Shown: one piece after another, positions 1 through 6,292 of the stretch
How the letters are laid out: each line of letters begins with the position of its first letter
Numbering within the stretch: the first letter of the stretch is position 1
NCBI GenBank assembly: GCA_035512195.1
Contig: DATKEK010000275.1
Span: forward strand, 1-6,292
Direction: 5' to 3'
Source of the DNA: DATKEK01 sp035512195
GTDB lineage: Bacteria; Pseudomonadota; Gammaproteobacteria; Burkholderiales; Eutrophovitaceae
DNA: 6,292 nucleotides
Notes under the pieces: generated by a model
The model's database searches: none
The model's input: only the letters and a program-made list of their open reading frames with translations
Told to the model about the DNA's origin: nothing
Program-made: the position numbers and the translations under genes

Positions 1-507
1 GTCCCGGATGCCGCGCACCCTCTGAGCATCGCGTTCCGCCGCGAAGCGGTCGAACTCGCGTGCCGACATCATGGTGATTGCGCTGCGGGTGACGCGTTCG
101 AAGTACTGCTCGAGCAGCAACACCTCGCCTTCGCGCCGCCACACCACGATCCGGTTCGGAAAGAGTCCGCCCATGCCCGCGCGCAGCAGTTCGGTACGTT
201 CTTCGCCGGCGCCGAGCCGCTGCGCGATCGCACTTTCGAGCTCCGCGTAGCGCGCCTCGTCGACCGCAAGCGAGACGCGCGCGAGCCGCCCGCCGTCGTA
301 CACCAGCACCGCGAGCAGCGCGGGAAGGTCGTCTATCCACAGGCCGCTCGCCGGCTGCAGGCGGCAGGTCTCGCGTCCATGCTGCGTGTCGCAGACGAAC
401 CCCTCGATAACCAGCGACTCGCGCGGCGACCCGGGCGCCGGCAGCCCGGACAGCAACGCGCCAGCGCCCTGGGACACGAGCAGAAGAGCGGCAAACCACG
501 CGTTCAC
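1..507 (-). CDS. Probable exported protein of unknown function (partial, runs off left edge)
   Basis: An open frame of 169 codons runs without a stop from a GTG at 507 to the window edge, so the C-terminus is missing. I do not recognise the family. The first residues (VNAWFAALLLVSQGAGALLS) are hydrophobic and signal-peptide-like, with a possible signal peptidase site after GAGA near residue 17, although there is no basic residue ahead of the hydrophobic stretch. Two cysteines (39 and 48) could form a disulfide in an exported protein. A later stretch (residues 118-135, NRIVVWRREGEVLLLEQY) looks like alternating beta strands, followed by a charged, probably helical tail. The GTG overlaps the stop codon of the response regulator (GTGA), and AGGAA lies six bases upstream inside that gene, which is why this start was chosen. 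It is therefore probably co-translated with the two-component pair. It could be an accessory or output protein of that system, but this is only inferred from position. Confidence 0.7.
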   Translation of the reverse strand, partial: MNAWFAALLLVSQGAGALLSGLPAPGSPRESLVIEGFVCDTQHGRETCRLQPASGLWIDDLPALLAVLVYDGGRLARVSLAVDEARYAELESAIAQRLGAGEERTELLRAGMGGLFPNRIVVWRREGEVLLLEQYFERVTRSAITMMSAREFDRFAAERDAQRVRGIRD

Positions 508-1277
508 ACGAGGTTCCTGCCGATGGCCTTGATCACGTGCTGCTGCCGGCGGCTGACCGGCAGGCGTTCGTCCAGGCCCCTGATACGCACGACCCAGCGC
601 GGCTCGCCGGACTCGCCGGTTTCCTTCTCGAATGCTTCGATATGTTCGCGCGACACCAGGCAGTTACGATGGATGCGCACGAAGCGTTCGCCGAACTCCT
701 GCTCGAGGCGGGCCAGCGACTCCTCCAGCAGGTGCTCGGCCTCCGCGGTGCGGATGGTGACGTACTTGAGTTCCGCGCGCAGGAACAGAATGTCGGGGAC
801 CGGTATCAGTACCACTTTCTCGCGCTCCTGCACCGACAGGTGCCCGCGCGGCTCCGGCGATATGTTCTGCAGCACGTCGAGGGAAAGCCGGGTGATCGAG
901 CGCACGCGCACCAGCGCGTCGTGCAGGCGCCGCAGCCGGATCGGCTTCACCAGGTAGTCGACCGCGTGCAGCTCGAATGCCTTCAGCGCGTAGTCGTCAT
1001 AGGCGGTGGTAAAAATAACGTGCGGCGGATCCTCGAGTTTCTGCAGATGCTGCGCCACCTCGATGCCGTCCATTTCGGGCATGCGGATGTCGAGCAGGAC
1101 GACGTCCGCCGGCTCGCGCTCGAGTAGCTCCAGCAGTTCGCGACCGTTTTCCGCCTCGCCGACTAGTTCGATCGGCAAGGTGCCGGAGACATCCTGCAGC
1201 AGGTCCTTGAGCCGGCTGCGCGCCGGCTGCTCGTCATCGGTGATCGCGATGCGCAGCGCCTGCGGGTGGTTGCTCAT
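504..1277 (-). CDS. algR: LytTR-family (AlgR-like) two-component response regulator
   Basis: This 257-residue protein is a transcriptional regulator controlled by phosphorylation from the neighbouring kinase. Residues 8-125 form a receiver domain: acidic pair D14-D15, phosphoacceptor D63 in LLDIRMPEMDG, T90 in the IFTTAY switch region, and K111 in DYLVKP. After a linker, residues about 145-250 form a LytTR DNA-binding domain, seen in LSVQEREKVVLIPV, the ILFLRAELKYVTIRT strand region and the FVRIHRNCLVSREHI signature. Length and domain order fit AlgR of Pseudomonas. The frame is open further upstream, but the ATG at 1277 gives the expected N-terminus, has AGGGA six bases ahead (1284-1288), and overlaps the kinase stop as ATGA, so the two are translationally coupled. 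AlgR regulates alginate, twitching motility and virulence in Pseudomonas; its targets here cannot be told from sequence. The symbol denotes family and synteny, not proven orthology. Confidence 0.9.
   Translation of the reverse strand: MSNHPQALRIAITDDEQPARSRLKDLLQDVSGTLPIELVGEAENGRELLELLEREPADVVLLDIRMPEMDGIEVAQHLQKLEDPPHVIFTTAYDDYALKAFELHAVDYLVKPIRLRRLHDALVRVRSITRLSLDVLQNISPEPRGHLSVQEREKVVLIPVPDILFLRAELKYVTIRTAEAEHLLEESLARLEQEFGERFVRIHRNCLVSREHIEAFEKETGESGEPRWVVRIRGLDERLPVSRRQQHVIKAIGRNLV
514..518 (-). promoter_or_regulatory. Ribosome binding site for the GTG-started third gene
   Basis: On the minus strand AGGAA sits inside the last codons of the response regulator gene, six bases before the GTG at 507. 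It supports reading the GTGA overlap as a genuine stop/start junction and decides the start of the downstream exported protein. Confidence 0.5.
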
Positions 1278-2284
1278 TCCCGGTCCCTGACGTAAGGCAG
1301 GACGATCTGCGCTTCGAACACGCCGTCGCTGGCGCGGGTGGCCAGGCTCGCTTCGGCGTCGAAGTGCAGCTGCAGGCGCTCGCGGATATTGGCCAGCGCC
1401 ATTTTGTTGCCCGACTGATGGCGGCTTGCCGAGCGAAACGGATTGCGCAGGGCGATGCGCACCTGATCGCGCGTGGAGGAAATCTCCAGGGTGACCGTAC
1501 CGGCCTCGCTGGAAGGTTCGATGCCATGATAGACCGCGTTCTCCAGCAAGGGCTGCAGGATCAGCGGCGGCACCAGCGCATCCGCCGGCATGCGTTCCAG
1601 ACGCCAATCGACCTGCAGCCGCGCACCGAGCCGCAACTGCTCGATGCCGAGATACTGCCGGCACAGCTCGAGTTCACGCTCCAGGGGCACCAGTTCGCGA
1701 TTGTCGGCCATTAACACACGGAACAGATCGGCCAGATCCTCGAGCGCGGTTTCCGCCCGCCGCGGATCGCTGCGCACCAGGCTGAGCACGGCGTTGATGC
1801 TGTTGAACAGGAAATGCGGACGGATACGCGCCTGCAGCGCCTGCAGCCGGGCCTCGGTCAGCGCCGGCGACAGCGCGCGATTGCGCAGATGGAAGTAACC
1901 GATCAGCGTGAGCGTCGCGGCCGCCGAGAAGAACCCGTGCCGCGCCATCATGCCGCCGGCGTCGAACAATCCCCAGGAGTAGCGGGTCACCAGGGCGGTG
2001 ATCATGATCTGCAGCACAACCACGAAAACGATTCCGGCGCGGTAGTCGATGCGCCGCAGCCACGGGCTCGCGACCCCCAGCACCAGCAGGGACAGAATGG
2101 TCACCGGTTGCACCAGCGCACTGATTGCGATCCACCACTGGAACCAGCCATCCAGGGTGTAGGACTTCAGTGCCGCCGCAACCGCCGTCATCGCGGTAAC
2201 GATAACCAGAATGCGCAGCATCACCCCCAGATTGCGAAAATCCGGGAGCGCGTTTGGGTAGCGGTTCTGATTTATACTGGCCAT
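1274..2284 (-). CDS. algZ: LytS/AlgZ (FimS)-type membrane sensor histidine kinase
   Basis: The 336-residue protein is the likely sensor partner of the adjacent LytTR regulator. The N-terminal part has four hydrophobic segments at about residues 22-39, 52-72, 83-100 and 117-131, so it is an inner-membrane protein with little periplasmic sequence. The cytoplasmic part is a His_kinase (LytS-type) module: H157 in the RPHFLFNSINAVLSLVRSD box is the expected phosphorylated histidine, and LILQPLLENAVYHGI (residues 241-255, N249) is the ATP-binding N box. The glycine-rich lid seen in classical kinases is degenerate: only SGNKMALANIRERL (291-304) remains. Related AlgZ proteins are also regarded as atypical kinases. 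The ATG at 2284 is the only ATG before an in-frame upstream stop; no strong Shine-Dalgarno is visible. The gene is divergent from argH and ends in an ATGA overlap with the regulator gene. The symbol rests on family plus the argH-algZ-algR order. Confidence 0.88.
   Translation of the reverse strand: MASINQNRYPNALPDFRNLGVMLRILVIVTAMTAVAAALKSYTLDGWFQWWIAISALVQPVTILSLLVLGVASPWLRRIDYRAGIVFVVVLQIMITALVTRYSWGLFDAGGMMARHGFFSAAATLTLIGYFHLRNRALSPALTEARLQALQARIRPHFLFNSINAVLSLVRSDPRRAETALEDLADLFRVLMADNRELVPLERELELCRQYLGIEQLRLGARLQVDWRLERMPADALVPPLILQPLLENAVYHGIEPSSEAGTVTLEISSTRDQVRIALRNPFRSASRHQSGNKMALANIRERLQLHFDAEASLATRASDGVFEAQIVLPYVRDRE
2273..2278 (+). promoter_or_regulatory. Possible -10 element for rightward transcription toward argH
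   Basis: TATACT matches the sigma-70 -10 consensus at five of six positions and lies within the first codons of the divergent kinase gene. No good -35 hexamer is found 16-18 bases upstream (the region reads around GCGTTTGGG), so the promoter is uncertain. If used, transcription would begin near 2285 and the hairpin at 2292-2308 would be at the very start of the argH leader. Confidence 0.25.
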
Positions 2285-2291
2285 CGATCCG

Positions 2292-2316
2292 GGCGCGCAA
2301 GACGCGCCGCTTTTTT
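2292..2316 (+). terminator. Intrinsic-terminator-like hairpin in the argH/kinase divergent spacer
   Basis: GGCGCG (2292-2297) pairs perfectly with CGCGCC (2303-2308) across a five-base loop CAAGA, and after GC come six T (2311-2316). This is the classical shape of a rho-independent terminator for rightward transcription. No plus-strand gene ends upstream of it; it sits 38 bases before the argH ATG. It could stop antisense transcripts coming through the kinase gene, or act as an attenuator in the argH leader. On the minus strand the same stem lies seven bases before the kinase start codon and might mask its ribosome binding region. Confidence 0.55.
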
Positions 2317-2354
2317 ACCTCGACCCGAGCCATTCTGAACATCGCCCCCTCCCG

Positions 2355-3779
2355 ATGCAACCGAAGGACGCTCCCGCGAATGACGCCGGCAAGGCTTGGT
2401 CGGGCAGATTCAACGAGCCGGTAGCCGAACTGGTCAAGCGCTACACCGCCTCGGTCGAATTCGACCGGCGGCTCGCCGAGTTCGATATCCAGGGTTCGCT
2501 CGCGCATGCGCACATGCTGACCGCAGTCGGCGTGCTGTCGCAGAAGGATCTGCAGGATATCGAGCGCGGCATGGCGCAGATCCTCGAGGAGATCCGCGCC
2601 GGCGGCTTTCCGTGGTCGATCGACCTGGAGGACGTGCACCTGAACATCGAGCGGCGGCTGACCGAGCTGGTCGGCGATGCCGGCAAACGTCTGCATACCG
2701 GACGCTCGCGCAACGACCAGGTCGCCACCGATATCCGCCTGTACCTGCGTTGGGCGAGCGACGAGGCACTGGCGCGCATCCGTGCGCTGCAGGCCGCGCT
2801 GCTGGATCTGGCGCAGCAGCATGTCGACACGCTGATGCCCGGCTTCACCCACATGCAGGTGGCACAGCCGGTATCTTTTGCCCATCACCTGATGGCGTAC
2901 TACGAGATGCTGTCGCGCGACGCTTCGCGCTACACCGATTGCCGCCGTCGCATCAACCGCCTGCCGCTGGGCGCGGCTGCGCTCGCCGGCACCACCTATC
3001 CGATCGATCGCCAGCAGGTTGCGCAAGCACTCGGCTTCGACGGTGTATGCGAGAACTCGATGGACGCGGTGTCCGATCGCGATTTTGCAATCGAATTCTG
3101 CGCCTGCAGCGCGTTGCTGATGACGCACCTGTCGCGCCTGTCCGAAGAGATCATCCTGTGGATGAACCCGCGCTTCGGCTTCGTGAGGCTTGCCGACCGT
3201 TTCTGCACCGGCTCGTCGATCATGCCGCAGAAGAAGAACCCGGACGTGCCGGAACTGGTCCGCGGCAAGACCGGGCGCATCAACGGGCACCTGGTGGCGC
3301 TGCTGACGCTGATGAAGGCGCAGCCGCTCGCCTACAACAAGGACAACCAGGAAGACAAGGAACCGCTGTTCGACACGGTGGATACGGTGCTGGTTACGCT
3401 CGCGATCTATGCCGATCTGGTCAGCGGCATCGAGGTCAACCGCGAGGCAATGCGCGCCGCCGCCACCGAGGGTTTCGCCACCGCCACCGATCTCGCCGAT
3501 TACCTGGTGAGGAAGGGGCTGCCCTTCAGGGAAGCGCATGAAGCGGTGGCGCAGGCAGTGCGGCATGCGGCGGACAAGGGCGTGGAGCTCGCCCAGCTTC
3601 CGCTGGCGGAACTCAAGCACTTCTCGCCGCTGATCGAGGCGGACGCGCTGGCAGCGCTGTCGCTGGAAGGCGCGCTCGCGGCCCGCGACCATATCGGCGG
3701 CACCGCGCCGGCGCAGGTGCGCGCGGCGATTGCGCGCGCGCGTGAACAACTTTCACAGGTCGCCGCAAAGCCGGCCTGA
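2355..3779 (+). CDS. argH: Argininosuccinate lyase
   Basis: The enzyme cleaves L-argininosuccinate to L-arginine and fumarate, the last step of arginine biosynthesis, in the cytoplasm as a homotetramer. The 474-residue length is normal for ArgH of the fumarase/aspartase superfamily. Visible family motifs in order: WSGRF (15-19) at the N-terminus, LEDVHLNIE (91-99), HTGRSRNDQ (114-122), FTHMQVAQP (164-172) with the conserved catalytic Thr-His pair T165-H166, and the superfamily signature GSSIMPQKKNP (286-296) carrying the catalytic serine on the mobile loop, followed by YNKDNQEDKEPLFD (327-340). The ATG at 2355 gives a typical N-terminus just ahead of WSGRF; there is no earlier ATG in frame and no clear Shine-Dalgarno, the leader just before it being C-rich. 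It is divergent from the AlgZ-like kinase gene and is followed after 55 bases by a ketosamine kinase gene. All key residues appear intact. Confidence 0.97.
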   Translation: MQPKDAPANDAGKAWSGRFNEPVAELVKRYTASVEFDRRLAEFDIQGSLAHAHMLTAVGVLSQKDLQDIERGMAQILEEIRAGGFPWSIDLEDVHLNIERRLTELVGDAGKRLHTGRSRNDQVATDIRLYLRWASDEALARIRALQAALLDLAQQHVDTLMPGFTHMQVAQPVSFAHHLMAYYEMLSRDASRYTDCRRRINRLPLGAAALAGTTYPIDRQQVAQALGFDGVCENSMDAVSDRDFAIEFCACSALLMTHLSRLSEEIILWMNPRFGFVRLADRFCTGSSIMPQKKNPDVPELVRGKTGRINGHLVALLTLMKAQPLAYNKDNQEDKEPLFDTVDTVLVTLAIYADLVSGIEVNREAMRAAATEGFATATDLADYLVRKGLPFREAHEAVAQAVRHAADKGVELAQLPLAELKHFSPLIEADALAALSLEGALAARDHIGGTAPAQVRAAIARAREQLSQVAAKPA

Positions 3780-3834
3780 GAACCCGTTTGCGGCAGCGGG
3801 TCGGTCTATCGCAATGTCACGCGGCCCCGATGTC
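3780..3834 (+). other. Short spacer between argH and the ketosamine kinase gene
   Basis: These 55 bases contain a weak inverted repeat, ACCCG (3782-3786) with CGGGT (3797-3801), around a ten-base loop, and no T run. It does not qualify as an intrinsic terminator. No convincing promoter is seen, so argH and the kinase gene are likely co-transcribed. An in-frame ATG at 3814 is an alternative kinase start. Confidence 0.4.
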
Positions 3835-4707
3835 ATGTCCTGGGAACACATCGCCGCCCAGATCTCCGATACAACCGCCACGCGCTTTCGCGGCGCGCGG
3901 GCGGTTGCGGCAGCAGGCGGATCGATCAATCGCGCCTGCGTGCTGGAAGACGCCGGAGTACGCTATTTCGTCAAACTGAACGCGGCGTCGCGCGCAGCCA
4001 TGTTCGAGGCGGAGGCAGCGGGGCTGGCTGCGCTGGCCGCCACCAATACGATCCGCGTGCCGCGCGCGATATGCTGGGGCGCCGACGCCGGCCATGCATG
4101 GCTGGTGCTGGAGCATCTGGCGCTGCAGCCCGCCGGCGACTGGCGCGGCTTCGGAGCGGCGCTCGCCGCCCTGCATCGACACACCGCAGCGCACTTCGGC
4201 TGGGTGCGCGACAACACCATCGGCTCCACCGCACAGCCGAACCGGCAAAATCAGGACTGGGTGGTTTTTCTACGCGAACAGCGCCTCGGTTATCAGCTCG
4301 AACTCGCGTTGCGAAACGGCCATCGGACGCTGGCCCGGGACGGAGCCCGACTGCTCGAACGCCTGCCGGTTTTCTTTTCCGGCTACCAGCCCGCGCCTTC
4401 GCTGCTGCACGGCGACCTGTGGTCTGGCAACGCCGCGTTCCTGCCAGGCGGCGAGGCGGTGATTTTCGACCCGGCGGTGTATTTCGGCGATCGCGAAGCC
4501 GACCTCGCGATGACCGAGCTGTTCGGCGGCTTTGCCGACGGCTTCTACCGCGCGTATGGCGCCGCCTGGCCGCTGGACGACGGATACCACGTGCGCAAGG
4601 ATCTCCACAATCTGTACCACCTGTTGAATCATCTGAATCTGTTCGGCGCCGGTTACCTCGCTGCATGCGCGGACACCATCTCGCGCCTGCTTGCGCAGAG
4701 CGGCTGA
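3835..4707 (+). CDS. Fructosamine/ketosamine-3-kinase family protein (YniA-like)
   Basis: Members of this family use ATP to phosphorylate the sugar part of ketosamines formed by protein glycation; the phosphorylated adduct is unstable, so the protein is repaired. Bacterial relatives mainly act on ribulosamines and erythrulosamines in the cytoplasm; the substrate here is inferred from family. The 290-residue product has the protein-kinase-like (aminoglycoside phosphotransferase) fold: GGSINRACVL (28-37) nucleotide loop, YFVKLN with K47 as ATP-contacting lysine, E60, WLVLEHL hinge (89-95), NTIGSTAQPN (127-136), catalytic loop LLHGDLWSGN (190-199, D194), and metal-binding FDPAVYFGDREADLAM (211-226, D212). 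The ATG at 3835 was chosen because MSWEHIAAQI matches the usual family beginning and gives normal length; ATGs at 3814 and 3730 (overlapping argH) are in frame but would add unusual extensions. No strong ribosome binding site precedes either near start. It lies 55 bases after argH on the same strand. Confidence 0.9.
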   Translation: MSWEHIAAQISDTTATRFRGARAVAAAGGSINRACVLEDAGVRYFVKLNAASRAAMFEAEAAGLAALAATNTIRVPRAICWGADAGHAWLVLEHLALQPAGDWRGFGAALAALHRHTAAHFGWVRDNTIGSTAQPNRQNQDWVVFLREQRLGYQLELALRNGHRTLARDGARLLERLPVFFSGYQPAPSLLHGDLWSGNAAFLPGGEAVIFDPAVYFGDREADLAMTELFGGFADGFYRAYGAAWPLDDGYHVRKDLHNLYHLLNHLNLFGAGYLAACADTISRLLAQSG

Positions 4708-4719
4708 GCCGCGTACGCG
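4700..4719 (+). repeat. Two adjacent palindromes at the end of the ketosamine kinase gene
   Basis: GCGGC-TGA-GCCGC (4700-4712) is a perfect five-base-pair stem whose loop is the kinase stop codon, and it overlaps the ten-base palindrome CGCGTACGCG (4710-4719). They may fold in RNA and slow or protect the 3' end, but no T run follows, so this is not a standard rho-independent terminator. Confidence 0.35.
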
Positions 4720-4735
4720 TCCGCCGCGATGCGTG

Positions 4736-4764
4736 TTGATGAATAACGCACGGACTGTTACATT
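4736..4764 (+). promoter_or_regulatory. Candidate sigma-70 promoter for the binding-protein gene
   Basis: TTGATG (4736-4741) and TACATT (4759-4764) each match consensus at four of six positions with an ideal 17-base spacer. The hexamers lie in a locally AT-richer part of the 152-base gap between the ketosamine kinase and the periplasmic binding protein. Transcription would begin near 4771, leaving a leader of about 90 bases. No operator or riboswitch fold was recognised in that leader. Confidence 0.4.
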
Positions 4765-4848
4765 CGTTCGCTATTTCACGCCCGTCCAGCGCGGTTGTTC
4801 AGCGGCCCGCTGGATTTGTTTTTATGCCGGATCCGAAGGGTGTGCGCC

Positions 4849-4854
4849 AGGAGG
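4849..4854 (+). promoter_or_regulatory. Strong Shine-Dalgarno for the periplasmic binding protein
   Basis: AGGAGG lies five bases before the ATG at 4860. It decides the start: the in-frame ATG at 4824 lacks such a site and would put a charged, polar dozen residues ahead of the signal peptide. Confidence 0.8.
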
Positions 4855-4859
4855 AGAAC

Positions 4860-6215
4860 ATGATTTCCACGAACACCTGCATGAAACTCGCCGCTTCGAT
4901 TTTTGCCGCGGTAGCCTTGCTGTTGTCGCCGCTTGCCGGCGCGCAGGACAAACCGATCCGCATCGGCCTGGTCACCTTTCTGTCCGGGCCCGCGGCCGGA
5001 CCTTTCGGCGTGCCGGCCCGGATCGCGGCGGAGGCAATCGTCGAATCGTTGAACGCAGGCAAAGTGCCGGCGCCGTACAATGCGCGCGGGTTCGCCGGCA
5101 CGCCGGTGGAACTGGTGATCATCGATGAAGCCGGCGGCGCCACCAAGCAGGTGGCGGAGTTCCGCAACCTGGTGCAGCGCCAGAATGTCGACTTCGTCAT
5201 CGGCTACATTTCCAGCGGCGACTGTCTAGCAATCGCGCCGGTGGCGGAAGAGCTGAAGATGCTGACCGTGCTGTTCGACTGCGGCACGCCGCGGGTATTC
5301 GAAGAAGGCTCGTTCAAGTACGTGTTCCGCACGCGCGCGCACGCAACCATGGACGCAGTAGCCGGCGCGCGCTATCTGCTGGAGAAACGGCCCGACCTGA
5401 AAAGCCACGCCGGCATCAACCAGAACTACGCCTGGGGACAGGATTCCTGGACCGACTGGACCGCGGTCATGTCGGTTCTCAAGCCGGACGCAAAAGTCGC
5501 CACCTCGCAGATGCCCAGGTTTGGCGCCGGCCAGTACGGCGCGGAGATCTCCGCGTTGATGCAAAGCGGCGCGGAAGTGATCCATTCCAGCCTTTGGGGG
5601 GGAGACCTGGAAGCGTTCATGCTGCAGTCGAACCCGCGCGGCCTGTACCGCCGCAGCCAGCTGATCCTGGTCGCGGGCGAACCGAATCTGCACCGGCTGG
5701 TCGGCAACGTCCCCGATGGCACCATCGTCGGCGCCCGCGGCCCGCATGGTCTGTTCGCGCCGAAGAGCGCGCTGAACGACTGGCTGCGCGAGATCTATCA
5801 CGCCAGGGCCAACCACTATCCGAACTACGCGGCGTACAGCGTCGCGCAGGCGGTGCTCGGCCTGAAGGCGGCATATGAGAAGGCGCGGCTGGAGAAGGTG
5901 AAGAAAGCCATTCCCATGGGCGCCGCGCCGGGCGTGAAGGAAGAAATGGAAAAAGCCTATATGCCGCCCACCACCGAGGAAATAATCGCGGCGTTCGAGT
6001 ATCTGCGCTTCGATTCGCCGAGCGGGCAGGTGTGGATGGGACTGGGTAAAGGCCACCAGGCAGTGCAGGGCACGGCTTATGGAACCACGCGGCAGGTGGG
6101 CAAGGAAATCGTCATCGAGAACGTCAAGTACTACCCGATGGAGCAGGTGCAGCCGCCTGAGGGCATATCCAGCCTGGACTGGATCAAGGGTGGAATGAAA
6201 CCGGGTAAATGGTGA
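4860..6215 (+). CDS. Branched-chain amino acid-type ABC transporter substrate-binding protein
   Basis: This is a periplasmic solute receptor of the type I (LivJ/LivK, Peripla_BP_6-like) class that would deliver a ligand to an inner-membrane ABC importer. The 451-residue precursor starts with a clear signal peptide: polar start with K9, hydrophobic core at about 11-24, and a LAGA|QD cleavage site after residue 28. The mature part begins with the family strand IRIGLVTFLSGPAAGPFG (33-50), continues with VELVIIDEAGGATKQVAEF (83-101), the first-domain ligand-wall region DFVIGYISSGDCLAIAPVAE (111-130), GINQNYAWGQDSW (185-197) and AEVIHSSLWGGD (238-249). The C-terminal third (about 340-390) holds a charged segment and then the FEYLRFDSPSGQVWMG region typical of the family. 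Cysteines 122 and 141 could pair in the periplasm. The ligand cannot be predicted; many such proteins bind amides, aromatic acids or other compounds rather than leucine. No permease or ATPase gene is present in the window, but they may lie to the right. Confidence 0.92.
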   Translation: MISTNTCMKLAASIFAAVALLLSPLAGAQDKPIRIGLVTFLSGPAAGPFGVPARIAAEAIVESLNAGKVPAPYNARGFAGTPVELVIIDEAGGATKQVAEFRNLVQRQNVDFVIGYISSGDCLAIAPVAEELKMLTVLFDCGTPRVFEEGSFKYVFRTRAHATMDAVAGARYLLEKRPDLKSHAGINQNYAWGQDSWTDWTAVMSVLKPDAKVATSQMPRFGAGQYGAEISALMQSGAEVIHSSLWGGDLEAFMLQSNPRGLYRRSQLILVAGEPNLHRLVGNVPDGTIVGARGPHGLFAPKSALNDWLREIYHARANHYPNYAAYSVAQAVLGLKAAYEKARLEKVKKAIPMGAAPGVKEEMEKAYMPPTTEEIIAAFEYLRFDSPSGQVWMGLGKGHQAVQGTAYGTTRQVGKEIVIENVKYYPMEQVQPPEGISSLDWIKGGMKPGKW

Positions 6216-6292
6216 TGTTGCACGCGCCGCAGATTGCAGACTCCCGGCACGCCACAGTCGCAAACCACAGCTGGCCGGCATGAACCAGCTGC
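6216..6292. other. Downstream tail after the binding-protein gene
   Basis: These last 77 bases show no T-rich terminator hairpin and no complete gene. An ATG at 6280 opens a plus-strand frame (MNQL) that reaches the edge. A transporter permease start would be expected in this position, but four codons without a clear Shine-Dalgarno are too little to call a gene. Confidence 0.4.

Noticed and set aside
564..572. GCGTTCGTC, resembling the AlgR box CCGTTCGTC
   Set aside because: It is inside the response regulator coding sequence, where it encodes the conserved DERLPVSRR region, and a single near match of nine bases in coding DNA is not evidence of a binding site.
2396..3541. A 381-codon plus-strand frame overlapping argH in another frame
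   Set aside because: Its product is R/A/G/H-rich with no motif and is fully inside the genuine argH gene, so it is a frame shadow.
1674..3749. A 691-codon open frame on the minus strand across argH and the start of the kinase gene
   Set aside because: It lies antisense to argH, whose catalytic motifs are complete, and then runs in a second frame through the kinase gene. Its translation is rich in R, H and Q without domain motifs, as expected for a shadow frame in GC-rich DNA.
3782..3801. Inverted repeat ACCCG...CGGGT after argH as a terminator
   Set aside because: Five pairs with a ten-base loop and no following T run are too weak for an intrinsic terminator.
5226..6281. A 351-codon minus-strand frame opposite the binding-protein gene
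   Set aside because: The plus strand encodes a clear secreted binding protein with signal peptide and ribosome binding site; the antisense translation is low-complexity R/H/A-rich with no recognisable family.
6280..6292. ATG at 6280 as the start of a permease gene
   Set aside because: Only four codons are visible and there is no convincing ribosome binding site; the identity would be pure guesswork from context.

Overview
This GC-rich window reads as chromosomal DNA of a proteobacterium, most likely a gamma- or betaproteobacterium. The main reason is gene order: an argininosuccinate lyase gene (argH) transcribed divergently from an AlgZ/AlgR-type (LytS/LytTR) two-component pair, the arrangement known around argH-algZ-algR in Pseudomonas. 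Coding density is high, proteins are typical of ordinary housekeeping or transport families, and I see no insertion sequence, phage gene, CRISPR array, tRNA or rRNA.

Left part (1-2284, minus strand): a compact three-gene unit reading leftward. First comes a four-helix membrane histidine kinase (2284-1274), then a LytTR response regulator (1277-504), then a probable exported protein of unknown function that starts with GTG at 507 and runs off the left edge. The junctions are 4-base start/stop overlaps (ATGA and GTGA), which implies translational coupling. In Pseudomonas the gene after algR is hemC; here it is an unrecognised protein instead.

Centre (2285-4707): a 70-base divergent spacer holds a hairpin followed by six T on the plus strand, directly ahead of argH (2355-3779). 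The next gene, 55 bases downstream and on the same strand, encodes a fructosamine/ketosamine-3-kinase family protein (3835-4707) and probably shares the argH transcript.

Right part (4708-6292): a 152-base spacer with a plausible sigma-70 promoter and a very good Shine-Dalgarno precedes a secreted type I periplasmic binding protein of the branched-chain amino acid (LivJ/LivK-like) ABC transporter class (4860-6215). Its permease and ATPase genes are not in the window. The last 77 bases contain no resolvable gene.

I found no clearly new biological system. The points most worth a second look are the unidentified exported protein coupled to the AlgZR-like pair, the terminator-like hairpin in the argH leader, and the degenerate ATP-lid motif of the kinase.
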